A stretch of 64,000 bases of DNA. It comes from Flavobacteriales bacterium. Its GTDB lineage: Bacteria; Bacteroidota; Bacteroidia; Flavobacteriales_F; PHOS-HE28. Below, piece after piece: positions 24,553 to 33,874 of this stretch. The notes below the pieces were generated by a model. That model saw nothing but the letters and a program-made list of their open reading frames with translations. It had not been told where the DNA came from and did no database searches. A program made the translations under genes and the position numbers. Location: positions 338,122 to 402,121 of the forward strand of contig JADKCV010000001.1 in NCBI GenBank assembly GCA_016718655.1, read 5' to 3'. Positions within the stretch are counted from its first letter, which is position 1; the number at the start of each line of letters is the position of its first letter.

Positions 24553-25827
24553 TTATCGCACAATGGTCACATGACCACGACTACTGACCTCATCCGTCGC
24601 TTGACACGGGTCACGGTGCTTCATGGTATAGGCATATACGCCTACCGGCACTTGTGAACCACTGAACGTTCCATCCCACTGGGCCAGCGGATCGGTGGAT
24701 ACCCAGATCTGTCGTCCCCATCGATCATAGACCACCACCTCGTAACCAAGTGCTGGGATCTCCACACGATCGGGCCAGAACTCGTTTATGCCATCCCCAT
24801 CGGGGCTGAAGGCGTTTGCAAGGAACAAGGTCGGCTCGGTGCGTACGTCCACGATCACCTCCAAGGTATCGTTGCAGCCATTGGGTTGGGTGGCATACAG
24901 GGTGAACGTATGGAAGTCGTAACGTTCGATATCGTACCGGATGAACCCATTGCACTGGTTCACATAGAGGCTGTCATTGATGAAGAAGGCGCAGGAATCG
25001 GTGTCACTACCGAGCAGGATCTCCAATTCAGTGGTGCATGGGATCTGCGTGGCGGTGAAGATCGCAGGGGTCTGGGCCTCGATGAAGATGCTGTCCTGAA
25101 CGGCAAGTCCACCACATCCCAAGGTGTCGAAGCCTTGGATGCTGATCGGCTGATAGCCGCTCTGCGGGAAATTGACCAGGTCGTTGAAGGCATTGCTGAA
25201 CCCGTTCGCACCCCATCGCCAAACGATGGAATCCGCGGTGGTGGCCACGGTCAGGATCTGCACGAGCACATTCTGGCAGGCTGTGTCCGGTATACCCATG
25301 ACCGCGGTCGGACTCGGGAGTTGCACGAGATCGAACTCGGTATCCGCTGCACACCCGTCCGCGTCGAGGGAATTGACCGTGAACGTACCCTCCGTACCCG
25401 GTGGCAGGGAAAGCGTGGTCGTGGTGTCGCCGGTGGACCATGCATAGAAGAGGGGCTCGTATCCTCCGATGGGTCCTGCGGTGATGACCGGAGGGTCGGA
25501 TGGGCAATAGTCGAAATTCCCGATCACGCCGATATCGGGGTCGAGCAGTTCAATGGTCAGGAAGGAAATGCATAAGGTAGCTGCGTTCGTATCGGCCACA
25601 AGCACATCGTAGATACCGGGTCCTTGATCGACCAAGGTGGCGATGACATCCTGTGCAGCGCCGTTCCATGAATAGAGATAGGGCCCACCCGATCCAGTGA
25701 TGACGGCGACCGTGCCATCCGCATCCCCAGCGCACGTGATGGGCGTGGAGGTAATGGACACATCGCATTCCGGCTGGGCCAGAACAGCAAGGGGCATCAG
25801 GGCCAAGGCAAGAAATAAACCGCGCAT
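24553..25827 (-). CDS. Secreted protein with gliding-motility-associated (CHU_C) C-terminal domain
   Basis: 424 residues. Signal peptide 1-18 (LAVLAQ). The N-terminal region has SprB-like repeat character (ITCAGDADGTVAVITGSGGP with YLYSWNGA), followed by further beta-rich Ig/PKD-like segments. The last 90 residues are the CHU_C domain: LANAFSPDGDGINEFW, YEVVVYDRWGRQIW and a GVYAYTMKHRD strand. This domain directs T9SS export in Bacteroidota (type B sorting). A cell-surface adhesin or motility-related role is plausible but unproven. Start at 25827 is chosen for the signal peptide over the in-frame ATG at 25902. 62 bp separate it from copA, with no obvious terminator. Confidence 0.87.
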   Translation of the reverse strand: MRGLFLALALMPLAVLAQPECDVSITSTPITCAGDADGTVAVITGSGGPYLYSWNGAAQDVIATLVDQGPGIYDVLVADTNAATLCISFLTIELLDPDIGVIGNFDYCPSDPPVITAGPIGGYEPLFYAWSTGDTTTTLSLPPGTEGTFTVNSLDADGCAADTEFDLVQLPSPTAVMGIPDTACQNVLVQILTVATTADSIVWRWGANGFSNAFNDLVNFPQSGYQPISIQGFDTLGCGGLAVQDSIFIEAQTPAIFTATQIPCTTELEILLGSDTDSCAFFINDSLYVNQCNGFIRYDIERYDFHTFTLYATQPNGCNDTLEVIVDVRTEPTLFLANAFSPDGDGINEFWPDRVEIPALGYEVVVYDRWGRQIWVSTDPLAQWDGTFSGSQVPVGVYAYTMKHRDPCQATDEVSSRGHVTIVR

Positions 25828-25920
25828 CGTCGTCCGGTCCTGGTGATTACGACCCCATAGGTCGGTCGCGAAGATCGCACTTCCTTGGCTATCAGTGACC
25901 ATGTGTAGTGTAAAATGAGC

Positions 25921-25946
25921 GGGGCGCGCCCCCCCGGACGCGCCCC
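25921..25946 (-). terminator. GC-rich terminator-like hairpin after the yqeY-like gene
   Basis: GGGGCGCG (25921-25928) pairs with 25939-25946 around a 10-nt loop. On the minus strand the stem is followed by CTCATTTTAC, so it probably ends the dcw transcript. Confidence 0.6.
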
Positions 25947-25968
25947 GACCTCACTGAACATCGCGGAA

Positions 25969-26427
25969 CTACCCGTTCGCAGTGAGCAAGCGTTTCACCA
26001 ACGCAGCTATGAGCGCTCCGTCAGCCTTTCCCGCTAACTCCTTGTTGGCCAGTCCCATAACTCGTCCCATGTCCTTCATTCCAGCTGCTCCGCCAAGGGC
26101 GATCACCTGCTTCACAGCAGCCTCCACCTCGGCTTCGCTGAGCCGCTGCGGCAGATAAGCCTCGATCACAGCGGCTTGGACCTCCTCTTCAGCAGCCAGG
26201 TCGGTGCGCCCTTGTTCATGGTAGATCGCCGCGCTTTCCTGACGCTGTTTGTGCAGCTTCTGGAGGATCCGCATGCCGACAGCCTCATCCAATCCGCCCT
26301 GCGCTCCTTCCTTGGTCAGTTCCAGCAGTATCGCGCTCTTGATCGCGCGCAGTGCATTGAGCCGGTCCTTGTCCCGGGCCAGCATGGCCGTCCTGATGTC
26401 AGCGTCGATCCGTTGTTGCAGTTCCAT
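25969..26427 (-). CDS. GatB/YqeY domain protein
   Basis: 152 residues, the standard length of the YqeY family. The sequence begins MELQQRIDADIRTAMLARDK and keeps the family hallmarks RLNALRAIKSAIL, EEEVQAAVIEAYLPQRLSE and the glycine-rich GMKDMGRVMGLANKEL toward the end. YqeY proteins share the tRNA-binding tail fold of GatB, but their function is not settled. It is the last gene of the dcw cluster, 26 bp after ftsZ, an arrangement common in Bacteroidota. ATG at 26427 is preferred because the family N-terminus aligns there. Confidence 0.9.
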   Translation of the reverse strand: MELQQRIDADIRTAMLARDKDRLNALRAIKSAILLELTKEGAQGGLDEAVGMRILQKLHKQRQESAAIYHEQGRTDLAAEEEVQAAVIEAYLPQRLSEAEVEAAVKQVIALGGAAGMKDMGRVMGLANKELAGKADGALIAALVKRLLTANG

Positions 26428-26453
26428 GGTACAGGAGCGTTGGGTGCTGTCGA

Positions 26454-28049
26454 TCAATCCACGTTGTCGTGAAGGAAGGGGTTGTTCCGCTTCAATTCCA
26501 CGCGACGTTGACCCTGTTCATCCACTTCCTCGTTGAGGGTGTAGCGGCTCACCGTGGAATCCGCACTATGCTGGGCATCGGTGATCTGGATGTTCTTCCG
26601 CTTGTAGGCAGGCTCGCGTTCCAGGTCGGCAAGACCGCTGGGTGAGCGGAGGCGCTGCGTCATCTCACGCACCTTGGCGATGCGCTCCTCCACCCTGGCC
26701 TGATGCTGATGGGGGCTCAAACGGGCCTCCGTCACCTCCGATGAGGATGCAGTGGCACCGGGGGCACCATCATAGAGGTCGAAGACCACCTTCTCGGGTT
26801 GGGTCGGGATCACCGGTGCTTGTTCGCCTTGACGCTGGATGGACTGCTCCACCTCGAACTCGATGGTACGCTGAGGCGCCACCGCGATGGTGGGCTCAGG
26901 TATCTGCACGGCTTCAGCAGGCTTCAAATAGGGCTCCTCGAATGCGGATGGTACTGGTGGCGCCACGGAAGCCACCGGAGCATTGACGGACACCGGGTTC
27001 ACGATGGGTTGCGTGATCATGGTCGGGCGGTCGGCATCCAAGGGGATCACCTTTCGCTCTTCAGTGGGGCGCACCACCTCACCGGTCTGCGGGTTGGTCT
27101 CGAACCCGGTGGCGATGATGGTGATGCGAACGCGGTCTCCGAGGCTTTCGTCACGACCATAACCCCAGATCACATCCGCACCACTGCCAGCGGCCTCCTG
27201 GATATGGTCGGTGATCTCGCCGATCTCATCCATGAGGATGTCGCGCGATCCGTGGGTGATGTTGAGCAACACGAACTTGGCCCCGCGGATGTTGTTGTCG
27301 TTGAGCAAGGGCGAATCGAGGGCCTCCTGGGCCGCACGCAGTGAACGGTCCTCCCCTTCCGCCTCGGCCATGCCCATGATGGCCGCACCACTGCGTGACA
27401 TCACGGTCTTCACATCCTCGAAGTCCACGTTCACCTTGCCGGTCTTGGTGATGATCTCGGCGATACCACGTGCCGCCGTCGTGAGCACATTGTCGGCATG
27501 CTCGAAGGCATTGTCCAACGAAAGGTTGCCGAAGAGGTCGCGCAGGCGATCGTTGTTGATGACCAGCAGGGTGTCCACCGCGTTGCGCAGTTCCTCGATA
27601 CCGGATACGGCTTGTTGCTTGCGACGACGGCCCTCCCACTGGAAGGGGCTGGTGACGATACCCACGGTGAGGATGCCCATTTCGCGCGCCACCTGAGCGA
27701 TGACGGGTGCGGCACCCGTGCCGGTGCCACCACCCATACCGGCGGTGATGAACACCATCTTGGTGCGGGTGCTGAGCAATTGACGGATCTCATCGAGGTT
27801 CTCCTGCACAGCGTCCTTACCGCGTTCCGGCACGGCACCGGCACCGAGGCCTTCGGTGAGGCCAACACCGAGTTGGAGTTTCACGGGCACAGGGCTCACG
27901 TCGAGGGCCTGGCGATCGGTGTTGCAGACGATGAAGTCCACGCCACGGATACCTTGCTCGTACATGTGGTTGACCGCATTGCTGCCGCCACCGCCCACGC
28001 CGATCACCTTGATGATCGAGCTGAGCTCTTGGGGGATGTCGAATTTCAT
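26454..28049 (-). CDS. ftsZ: Cell division protein FtsZ
   Basis: 531 residues. The GTPase domain includes VIGVGGGGSNAVNHM near 15-29, the tubulin signature GGGTGTG at 106-112 and NNDRLRDLFGN; the second half of the core contains the catalytic T7-loop-type segment. A long variable tail (about 330-500) is rich in Pro, Gln and Glu, and the final residues include a conserved RRVELKRNNPFLHD peptide, the Bacteroidota form of the C-terminal anchor. FtsZ polymerises at mid-cell to make the Z-ring and is tethered by FtsA, encoded immediately upstream (45 bp). The length exceeds E. coli FtsZ because of the linker, usual for this phylum. Confidence 0.97.
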   Translation of the reverse strand: MKFDIPQELSSIIKVIGVGGGGSNAVNHMYEQGIRGVDFIVCNTDRQALDVSPVPVKLQLGVGLTEGLGAGAVPERGKDAVQENLDEIRQLLSTRTKMVFITAGMGGGTGTGAAPVIAQVAREMGILTVGIVTSPFQWEGRRRKQQAVSGIEELRNAVDTLLVINNDRLRDLFGNLSLDNAFEHADNVLTTAARGIAEIITKTGKVNVDFEDVKTVMSRSGAAIMGMAEAEGEDRSLRAAQEALDSPLLNDNNIRGAKFVLLNITHGSRDILMDEIGEITDHIQEAAGSGADVIWGYGRDESLGDRVRITIIATGFETNPQTGEVVRPTEERKVIPLDADRPTMITQPIVNPVSVNAPVASVAPPVPSAFEEPYLKPAEAVQIPEPTIAVAPQRTIEFEVEQSIQRQGEQAPVIPTQPEKVVFDLYDGAPGATASSSEVTEARLSPHQHQARVEERIAKVREMTQRLRSPSGLADLEREPAYKRKNIQITDAQHSADSTVSRYTLNEEVDEQGQRRVELKRNNPFLHDNVD

Positions 28050-28094
28050 GTCGTTGGGGGGGATTGGAAGGTCAGTGTTCGTTTTAAGCGGGGA

Positions 28095-29393
28095 TCAATT
28101 CTCGTCCTCCTTGAGCAGGTTGCTCGCGCCGGTCATCACGCTATCGAGGAGTCCTCCGAAGATGCCCTTGGAATGGCCCTTCACGGGCGACTTGGCCGCG
28201 GCCACACGGGCCTCCACCGGCTTGGTGCGGTGGCGCTCCAGGTAGTCGAAGCCCTTCATCACCAGGCCCACACCGGTGGCATGCAGTGGACTGGTCACGT
28301 CCTCCACGGCGCTCTTGGCGATGTGCTCGTTGGGGTAACCGATGCGGGTGCTCATACCGGTCATCAGCTCCACGAGGTGCTTCAGGTGCTTGAGCTGTGA
28401 ACCGCCACCGGTGAGCACGATGCCCGCGATGAGCTGCTTCTCCATGCCGGAGTTCTTGATCTCGAAATGAACGTGTTCGAGGATCTCCTCCATGCGGCTC
28501 TGGATGATCTCGGCCAAGGTGCGCAGGCTGATCTCCTTGGGATCGCGACCGCGCAGACCAGGGATGCACACCACCTCGTTGTCCTTGTTCTCCGAGGCCA
28601 GTGCACTGCCGAACTTGGTCTTCAGCTGCTCGGCCTGTTCGCGCATGATGCCACAGCCCTGACGGATATCCTCAGTGACCACATTGCCACCGAAGGGGAT
28701 CACAGCGGTGTGGCGGATGATGTTGTCGAAGAAGATGGCGATGTCAGTGGTACCACCACCGATGTCCACCAACACCACCCCGGCCTCCTTCTCCTCCTGG
28801 CTCAACACGGCATCGGCGCTGGCGAGGGGTTCGAGGATGAGCTCGGTGACATTGAGGTTGGCACGGTGCACGCACTTGTTGATGTTGCGGGCCGCGGTCA
28901 CCTGACCACTGATGATGTGGAAGTTGGCCTCCATGCGGATACCGCTCATTCCGATGGGATCCCGGATGCCCTGTTCGTTGTCGATGATGTACTCCTGGGG
29001 CAGCACGTGGATGATCTCCTCACCGGGAGGCATCACCAAACGGTAGGTCTCCTCGATCAACTGATCGATGTCGATCTGGCCGATCTCCTCATCGAGGCTC
29101 TCGCGCATCTTCATACCGCGGTGCTGCATGCTGCGGATGTGTTGTCCGGCGATGCCCACGTTCACGGTCCCGATCTCCACACCGGCGCTATCCTCGGCCA
29201 TACGCACGGCCGCCACGATGCTCTCCACCGTCTTCTGGATGTTGGCCACCACGCCACGGCTCACACCGTCGCTGCGTGACTTGCCCATTCCGAGGATCTC
29301 GATCTTGCCTTGTTCGTTCTTGCGCCCGACGATGCAGGCGATCTTCGTCGTTCCGATGTCGAGGCCGGCGACGATGTCTTGGTTCTGGTCCAT
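28095..29393 (-). CDS. ftsA: Cell division protein FtsA
   Basis: 432 residues with the actin-fold motifs: GLDIGTTKIACIVG at the N-terminus (phosphate 1), the phosphate 2 VLVDIGGGTTDIAIF and the adenosine motif IVLTGGGSQLKHL. The 1C subdomain and a C-terminal amphipathic segment (GHSKGIFGGLLDSVMTG) that would bind the membrane are present. FtsA ties FtsZ filaments to the cytoplasmic membrane. It lies between ftsQ (15 bp upstream) and ftsZ, as in most dcw clusters. Confidence 0.97.
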   Translation of the reverse strand: MDQNQDIVAGLDIGTTKIACIVGRKNEQGKIEILGMGKSRSDGVSRGVVANIQKTVESIVAAVRMAEDSAGVEIGTVNVGIAGQHIRSMQHRGMKMRESLDEEIGQIDIDQLIEETYRLVMPPGEEIIHVLPQEYIIDNEQGIRDPIGMSGIRMEANFHIISGQVTAARNINKCVHRANLNVTELILEPLASADAVLSQEEKEAGVVLVDIGGGTTDIAIFFDNIIRHTAVIPFGGNVVTEDIRQGCGIMREQAEQLKTKFGSALASENKDNEVVCIPGLRGRDPKEISLRTLAEIIQSRMEEILEHVHFEIKNSGMEKQLIAGIVLTGGGSQLKHLKHLVELMTGMSTRIGYPNEHIAKSAVEDVTSPLHATGVGLVMKGFDYLERHRTKPVEARVAAAKSPVKGHSKGIFGGLLDSVMTGASNLLKEDEN

Positions 29394-29408
29394 GGTCTGT
29401 GCGGAGTG

Positions 29409-30212
29409 TTAGGGCGTTGTTCGTTTGGTGCAGACGACCTGTTCGGCGAAGCGCAGGTCGATGCGATCGTAGCGGCGCCAATCGGTCAAGGGCATGCCTT
29501 TGGCGTAGAAGAGCTTGAGCTTGGCGAAGCGTTGTTCCAGTGCGGAACCATCTCCGATGATCACGCGCTGCGCTCCCACCTTGGGGATCAGTTCGAAGTC
29601 ACCATCGGCGCGCACCACCACCTGATCGATCAACGCGTTCCAGAACGGATCCTTGCGAATGAAACCGGCCAACCGGTGGATGTCATCCGAACGGTACAGG
29701 TGTTGGAGGCTGTCATTGGCGAAGATGTCCATCACTCCGTCGCGTGCACCGGGCTCGTTGAGCGCACCGGTCACCACCAGGACGCGCGCGGGGTGTGCCA
29801 GTTCCGTAGGCATGGTCCATCCTTCCTTGTCGATGTAGAATCCCGTACCATCGCTGTTGAACACACGCACGATGGGTTCGCGCTGCTTCACACGCACATG
29901 CAACACACCGTCCATGGTGTGATACACCTCGGCCTTGGCCACACAGGGTATCCCGCGCAACCGGTCCTCGATGGTGGTCACATCCACTTCACCGATGGTG
30001 CTTCCCATCACGGCGATGCCCTGATCGAGCACTTCCTTGCGCACGCTCGCTTCATCGATGAAGCGTACACCTTCCGCACCCACCACCCGGACCTGTAGAT
30101 CGGTGATGGGCGTGCGGTCCGCGGTGCGTTCCACGAAGCCCAGTGCCAATGCGATCACCAGCAGGCCCAGGCCGATCCCGAAGGGGCGGAGGTATGGCTT
30201 CAGCTTCTTCAT
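29409..30212 (-). CDS. ftsQ: Cell division protein FtsQ/DivIB
   Basis: 267 residues. A single membrane helix at about 10-28 follows a basic cytoplasmic start (MKKLKPYLRPF). The POTRA-like domain contains DLQVRVVGAEGVRFIDEASV, and the beta domain includes VRVKQREPIVRVFN, a conserved FtsQ segment. FtsQ links early and late divisome proteins through FtsB/FtsL. I chose the ATG at 30212, which overlaps the murC stop by four bases (ATGA), since upstream in-frame sequence has no family similarity and lies inside murC. Confidence 0.93.
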   Translation of the reverse strand: MKKLKPYLRPFGIGLGLLVIALALGFVERTADRTPITDLQVRVVGAEGVRFIDEASVRKEVLDQGIAVMGSTIGEVDVTTIEDRLRGIPCVAKAEVYHTMDGVLHVRVKQREPIVRVFNSDGTGFYIDKEGWTMPTELAHPARVLVVTGALNEPGARDGVMDIFANDSLQHLYRSDDIHRLAGFIRKDPFWNALIDQVVVRADGDFELIPKVGAQRVIIGDGSALEQRFAKLKLFYAKGMPLTDWRRYDRIDLRFAEQVVCTKRTTP

Positions 30213-31588
30213 AGGCGATAGCGTTCGTTCAACAGGCGTTCGATGGCGGGTACCGAGCGATCGATGTCCCCGGCACCCACGGTGAGCAGCACCTCGATCG
30301 GACGATCCTTGAGCAGGTCCAGCAGAGCATCCCGGGTGCAGACCACCTTGTTGTCCATGGGCACCTGGTCCAACAGCCACTGCGAGGTGATACCCGGGAT
30401 GGGTTCCTCGCGCGCCGGATAGATCTCCAGCAGGATCAACTCATCCAATGCGGCCAAGCTGCGACCGAAGTCGGACGCGAGGTCGCGAGTGCGGGTGAAC
30501 AGGTGGGGCTGGAAGATGCCCGTGATGCGTTTGCCGGGATACATCTCACGCACACTGCCGATGCAAGCATCCAGTTCCTTCGGATGGTGCGCATAGTCGT
30601 CGATGAACACCACATCAGGTCCTGCGATCCGGGTCTCGAAGCGACGCGACACACCACGGAAGCTGGCCAACCCTTCACGCAAGAGCTCCGGAGTGACACC
30701 CATGCGCAGCGCGATGGTACTGGCCGCGATGGCGTTCTCCACGTTATGCCTGCCCGGCATGCCGAGACGGAGGCCCTTGAGCACCTGCCCTTCGGCGTGG
30801 AGATCGAACTCGTAAGCACCGTTCACCACGCGCAATTCCTCGGCACTCGGCACGCCAGTGCTTCCAAGCGCATAGCTCGTCACTTGGCCGCGATCCTTGA
30901 AGTGGTGTGCGATGCGTTCATGGACCAATACCGGTCCATCACAGAGGATGGCGAACTGGGTGTAGGCGTCGAACATGGCCTCCGCCGTGCCATAGATGTC
31001 GAGGTGATCGGGATCCATCGCCGTGATCACGGACTCACTGGGGCAGAGCTTCAGGAAGCTCCGATCGTACTCATCGGCCTCCACCACGTTCACCACGGCA
31101 TCGTCGTTCAGGAGCACGTTGGTCCCGTAGTTGGCCGCGATGCCTCCCAGGAAAGCGTTGCAGCGCACCTTGCCGACCGTGAGGAGGTGCGCGATCATGG
31201 TGCTGACGGTGGTCTTTCCATGCGTGCCGGCCACGGCCACAGTGCGCTTGTCCTCGGTCACCATGCCCAGCACATCGGCGCGCTTGAGGATGCGGGCACC
31301 GCGGTCCTCCCAATACTTCAGCAGAGGACTGCTAACCGGTACTGCGGGCGTGCGCACCACCATCACGTCAGCGGGCGCCGCATCCCGGAACTCCGCAGGG
31401 ATCATCCGTGGGTCCTCGTTGAACTGCACATCGATGCCTTCGCTCTGCAGCTGGTTCGTGAGTTCGCTGGGTGTGCGGTCATAGCCGGCCACTTCGGCGC
31501 CGCGCCGGCGGAAATAGCGCGCGAGACCGCTCATGCCGATGCCACCGACACCGATGAAGTAGAACCTATGTCCGCTCAACGTGCTCAT
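30209..31588 (-). CDS. murC: UDP-N-acetylmuramate--L-alanine ligase MurC
   Basis: 459 residues. The N-terminal UDP-binding Rossmann fold starts with FIGVGGIGMSGLA at 11-23, the ATP P-loop is GTHGKTT at 121-127, the middle domain has EADEYDRSFLKL, and the C-terminal domain includes DDYAHHPKELDA, the MurC-specific motif. It adds L-Ala to UDP-MurNAc, the first peptide step of peptidoglycan synthesis, in the cytosol. Overlaps murG upstream and ftsQ downstream by four bases each, consistent with translational coupling. Confidence 0.97.
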   Translation of the reverse strand: MSTLSGHRFYFIGVGGIGMSGLARYFRRRGAEVAGYDRTPSELTNQLQSEGIDVQFNEDPRMIPAEFRDAAPADVMVVRTPAVPVSSPLLKYWEDRGARILKRADVLGMVTEDKRTVAVAGTHGKTTVSTMIAHLLTVGKVRCNAFLGGIAANYGTNVLLNDDAVVNVVEADEYDRSFLKLCPSESVITAMDPDHLDIYGTAEAMFDAYTQFAILCDGPVLVHERIAHHFKDRGQVTSYALGSTGVPSAEELRVVNGAYEFDLHAEGQVLKGLRLGMPGRHNVENAIAASTIALRMGVTPELLREGLASFRGVSRRFETRIAGPDVVFIDDYAHHPKELDACIGSVREMYPGKRITGIFQPHLFTRTRDLASDFGRSLAALDELILLEIYPAREEPIPGITSQWLLDQVPMDNKVVCTRDALLDLLKDRPIEVLLTVGAGDIDRSVPAIERLLNERYRL

Positions 31589-32706
31589 GGTCGTGCCAGT
31601 CGGATGACCTCCGCAGCGATGGCCTCCGCTGCATGGTGGGTTCCCATTCCTGCGATGGCCGTGCGCAGGCGGTCCAGGGCGACCTGGTCCGTGATGAGTG
31701 AGATGACGAGCGATCCGAGTTGTTCCACCGTATCCGCATCACGCAGGAGCACGGCAGCACCGCGATCGGTGAGCGCACGGGCGTTGTGGGTCTGATGATC
31801 CTCGGCGGCCGTGGGCAAGGGCACCAGTACGGCGGGCTTTTGCACCAGGCACAGTTCGCTCACACTGATGGCACCAGCGCGCGCCACCACCAGGTCGGCC
31901 ACGGCATAGGCCAGGTCCATCCGCGTTACGAACTCATGCACCTTGCAGTCCGTGTAGGCGAGTGCGTCCACGGCTTGCTTCGCTTCTTGAAAGAACGGTG
32001 TGCCCGTCTGCCAGATCACTTGCATGCCGGCAGCCTTCCACGCGGCCAACGCGGCCTTCACCCCGTGGTTGATGCCGCGCGCGCCGAGGCTGCCACCGGT
32101 GATGAAGAGGATCGGTCGTCCTTCCACCACCCCGAAGTCCTCCAGGCCCCGAACACGCTTCCCTGTCAGGCGAACGACCTCCTGACGCACGGGGTTCCCG
32201 GTCAACAATACCTTCTCCTTGGGGAAGAAGCGCTCCATACCGGCATAGGCCACACAGATACGTTGCGCGCGGCGGGCCAGGTGGATGTTGGTCCTTCCCG
32301 GGAAACTGTTCTGTTCCTGGATCAGCGTGGGCACGTTCATGCGCTGTGCAGCGGCGAGCAATGGACCGCTGGCATATCCGCCAACACCCACGGCCACATG
32401 GGGCTTGAAGGTGCGCACGAGGTTCCGCGCCTTCCACATGCTGCGCAACAAGCGCCAGGGTAGCCCCAGGTTCTTCACGATGCTGCCCCGCTGGAATCCA
32501 CGGATCGGCAGGCCTTCGATGGCGAAGCCGGCAGCGGGCACCTTCTCCATTTCCATCTTCCCTTCAGCACCAACGAACAGGAATTGGGTCGCAGCCTCCC
32601 GCTCGCGCACCGCGTTGGCGATGGCGATGGCCGGGAAGATGTGACCGCCGGTGCCTCCACCGGAGATCATCACCCTAAGCTGCTGCTGTGCTGGGGCGCT
32701 TGACAT
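31585..32706 (-). CDS. murG: UDP-GlcNAc:lipid I N-acetylglucosaminyltransferase MurG
   Basis: 373 residues. The lipid-binding loop VMISGGGTGGHIFPA is near the N-terminus; VGVGGYASGPLLAAA and the C-terminal domain signature ITGGSLGARGIN are present, along with RAGAISVSELCL in the nucleotide-binding half. It makes lipid II from lipid I at the inner face of the membrane. I prefer the ATG at 32706 (starting MSSAPAQQQ), eight codons inside a longer open frame; it overlaps the ftsW 3' end by 32 nt. A start at 32730 cannot be excluded. Confidence 0.95.
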   Translation of the reverse strand: MSSAPAQQQLRVMISGGGTGGHIFPAIAIANAVREREAATQFLFVGAEGKMEMEKVPAAGFAIEGLPIRGFQRGSIVKNLGLPWRLLRSMWKARNLVRTFKPHVAVGVGGYASGPLLAAAQRMNVPTLIQEQNSFPGRTNIHLARRAQRICVAYAGMERFFPKEKVLLTGNPVRQEVVRLTGKRVRGLEDFGVVEGRPILFITGGSLGARGINHGVKAALAAWKAAGMQVIWQTGTPFFQEAKQAVDALAYTDCKVHEFVTRMDLAYAVADLVVARAGAISVSELCLVQKPAVLVPLPTAAEDHQTHNARALTDRGAAVLLRDADTVEQLGSLVISLITDQVALDRLRTAIAGMGTHHAAEAIAAEVIRLARP

Positions 32707-33851
32707 CGGTGGATGGGGTTGACGGTTCATCGAGGCTTCGGCTCACGCTGAGCACGATGCCGATGGCGAGGCAGGTGAACCAGACGGAGGTACCACCCAT
32801 GCTCACCAAGGGCAGGGGCTGTCCGGTGACGGGAACGAGGTTGACAGCGACGGCCATGTTGATCATGGCCTGGAGTACGAGCATGAGGCTGAGTCCTACG
32901 GCCACCAAGGCGCCGAAGGGCTTCTCCACACGGCCTGCGATACGTACAGCGCGGAACAAGAGAATGAGATACAGCAGCAACAGGCCGAGCCCACCAAGGA
33001 TGCTTCCGTACTCCTCGATGATGAACGCATAGATCATGTCGGAGTACGGGTGGGGCAACCAGTTGCGCGAAGCCCCACTGCCCGGACCGTTGGGCAATAA
33101 TCCGCCCGAGGCGATGGCGATCTTGGCGTGTTCCACCTGGTAGTTGGCATCGCTATCCACCTCGCCGAAACTGGAGATCCGCTTCTCCCAGGTCTCTACG
33201 CGCGGAAGCACGCCGAGGTCGAAGGCCTCATTGACCATGATCAACAACATGAAGGCGCCCACTGCGACACCCACAATGGAGCAAGCGCTTCATCGGCACT
33301 TGACCGATGAACATGATGATCATGCAGAGCAGGAAGAGCAAGGCCGCAGTGGAGAAGTTGGCGGGCAGGATCAGCCCACAGATGGCCCCGACGGGTACCA
33401 TGAGCTGGAGGACCACATCCCGGAAGGTCCATTCTTGATCGTGATGCTTGCCCAGTACACGGGCGAGGTACACGATGAGCACCACCTTGGCCAGATCGCT
33501 CGTTTGGAAGCTCTGATTGATGATGGGGATGGTGATCCATCGGCTGGCATCATTGATGTTGGAACCCAGGAGCAGCGTGAGCAACAGAAGCCCAGCGGTG
33601 ACGGGGATGACCAGCATGCTGAGGCGCGAGTAGATGGTGTACTTGACGGTGGATGCGTAGTACATGATGACACCACCCGTGGCCAGCATCAAGCCATGCT
33701 TGAACAGGAAGTGCAAGGTGCTTCCACCTTCACGCTTGAACGCGAGCGAACTGATCGAGCTGTACACCGCGAGCAGGCTGATCAACCCCAGGAAGAGGGC
33801 GGTCATCCAGATCACGCGATCGCCGCGCAGCTTATGGACCAGGTTGTTCAC
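32675..33851 (-). CDS. ftsW: Lipid II polymerase FtsW (SEDS family), one apparent frameshift
   Basis: Starting at a GTG (33851), one frame gives the first 190 or so residues (LHFLFKHGLMLATGGVIMYY, SRWITIPIINQSFQTSDLAK, NFSTAALLFLL) and then, at about 33274-33281, a one-base excess shifts the rest into another frame (VGVAVGAFMLLI ... FGEVDSDANYQVEHAKIAIA, GGLLPNGPGSG, PLVSMGGTSVW) down to the stop at 32675. Joined, it is a normal SEDS protein of about 391 residues with ten membrane segments and conserved Asp/Glu loop residues. FtsW polymerises septal glycan with FtsI. Because the two halves are otherwise perfect, I treat it as a probable indel error, not a dead gene. Confidence 0.88.
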
Positions 33852-33874
33852 GTTCGTTCTTCGTGTTCGTTCGA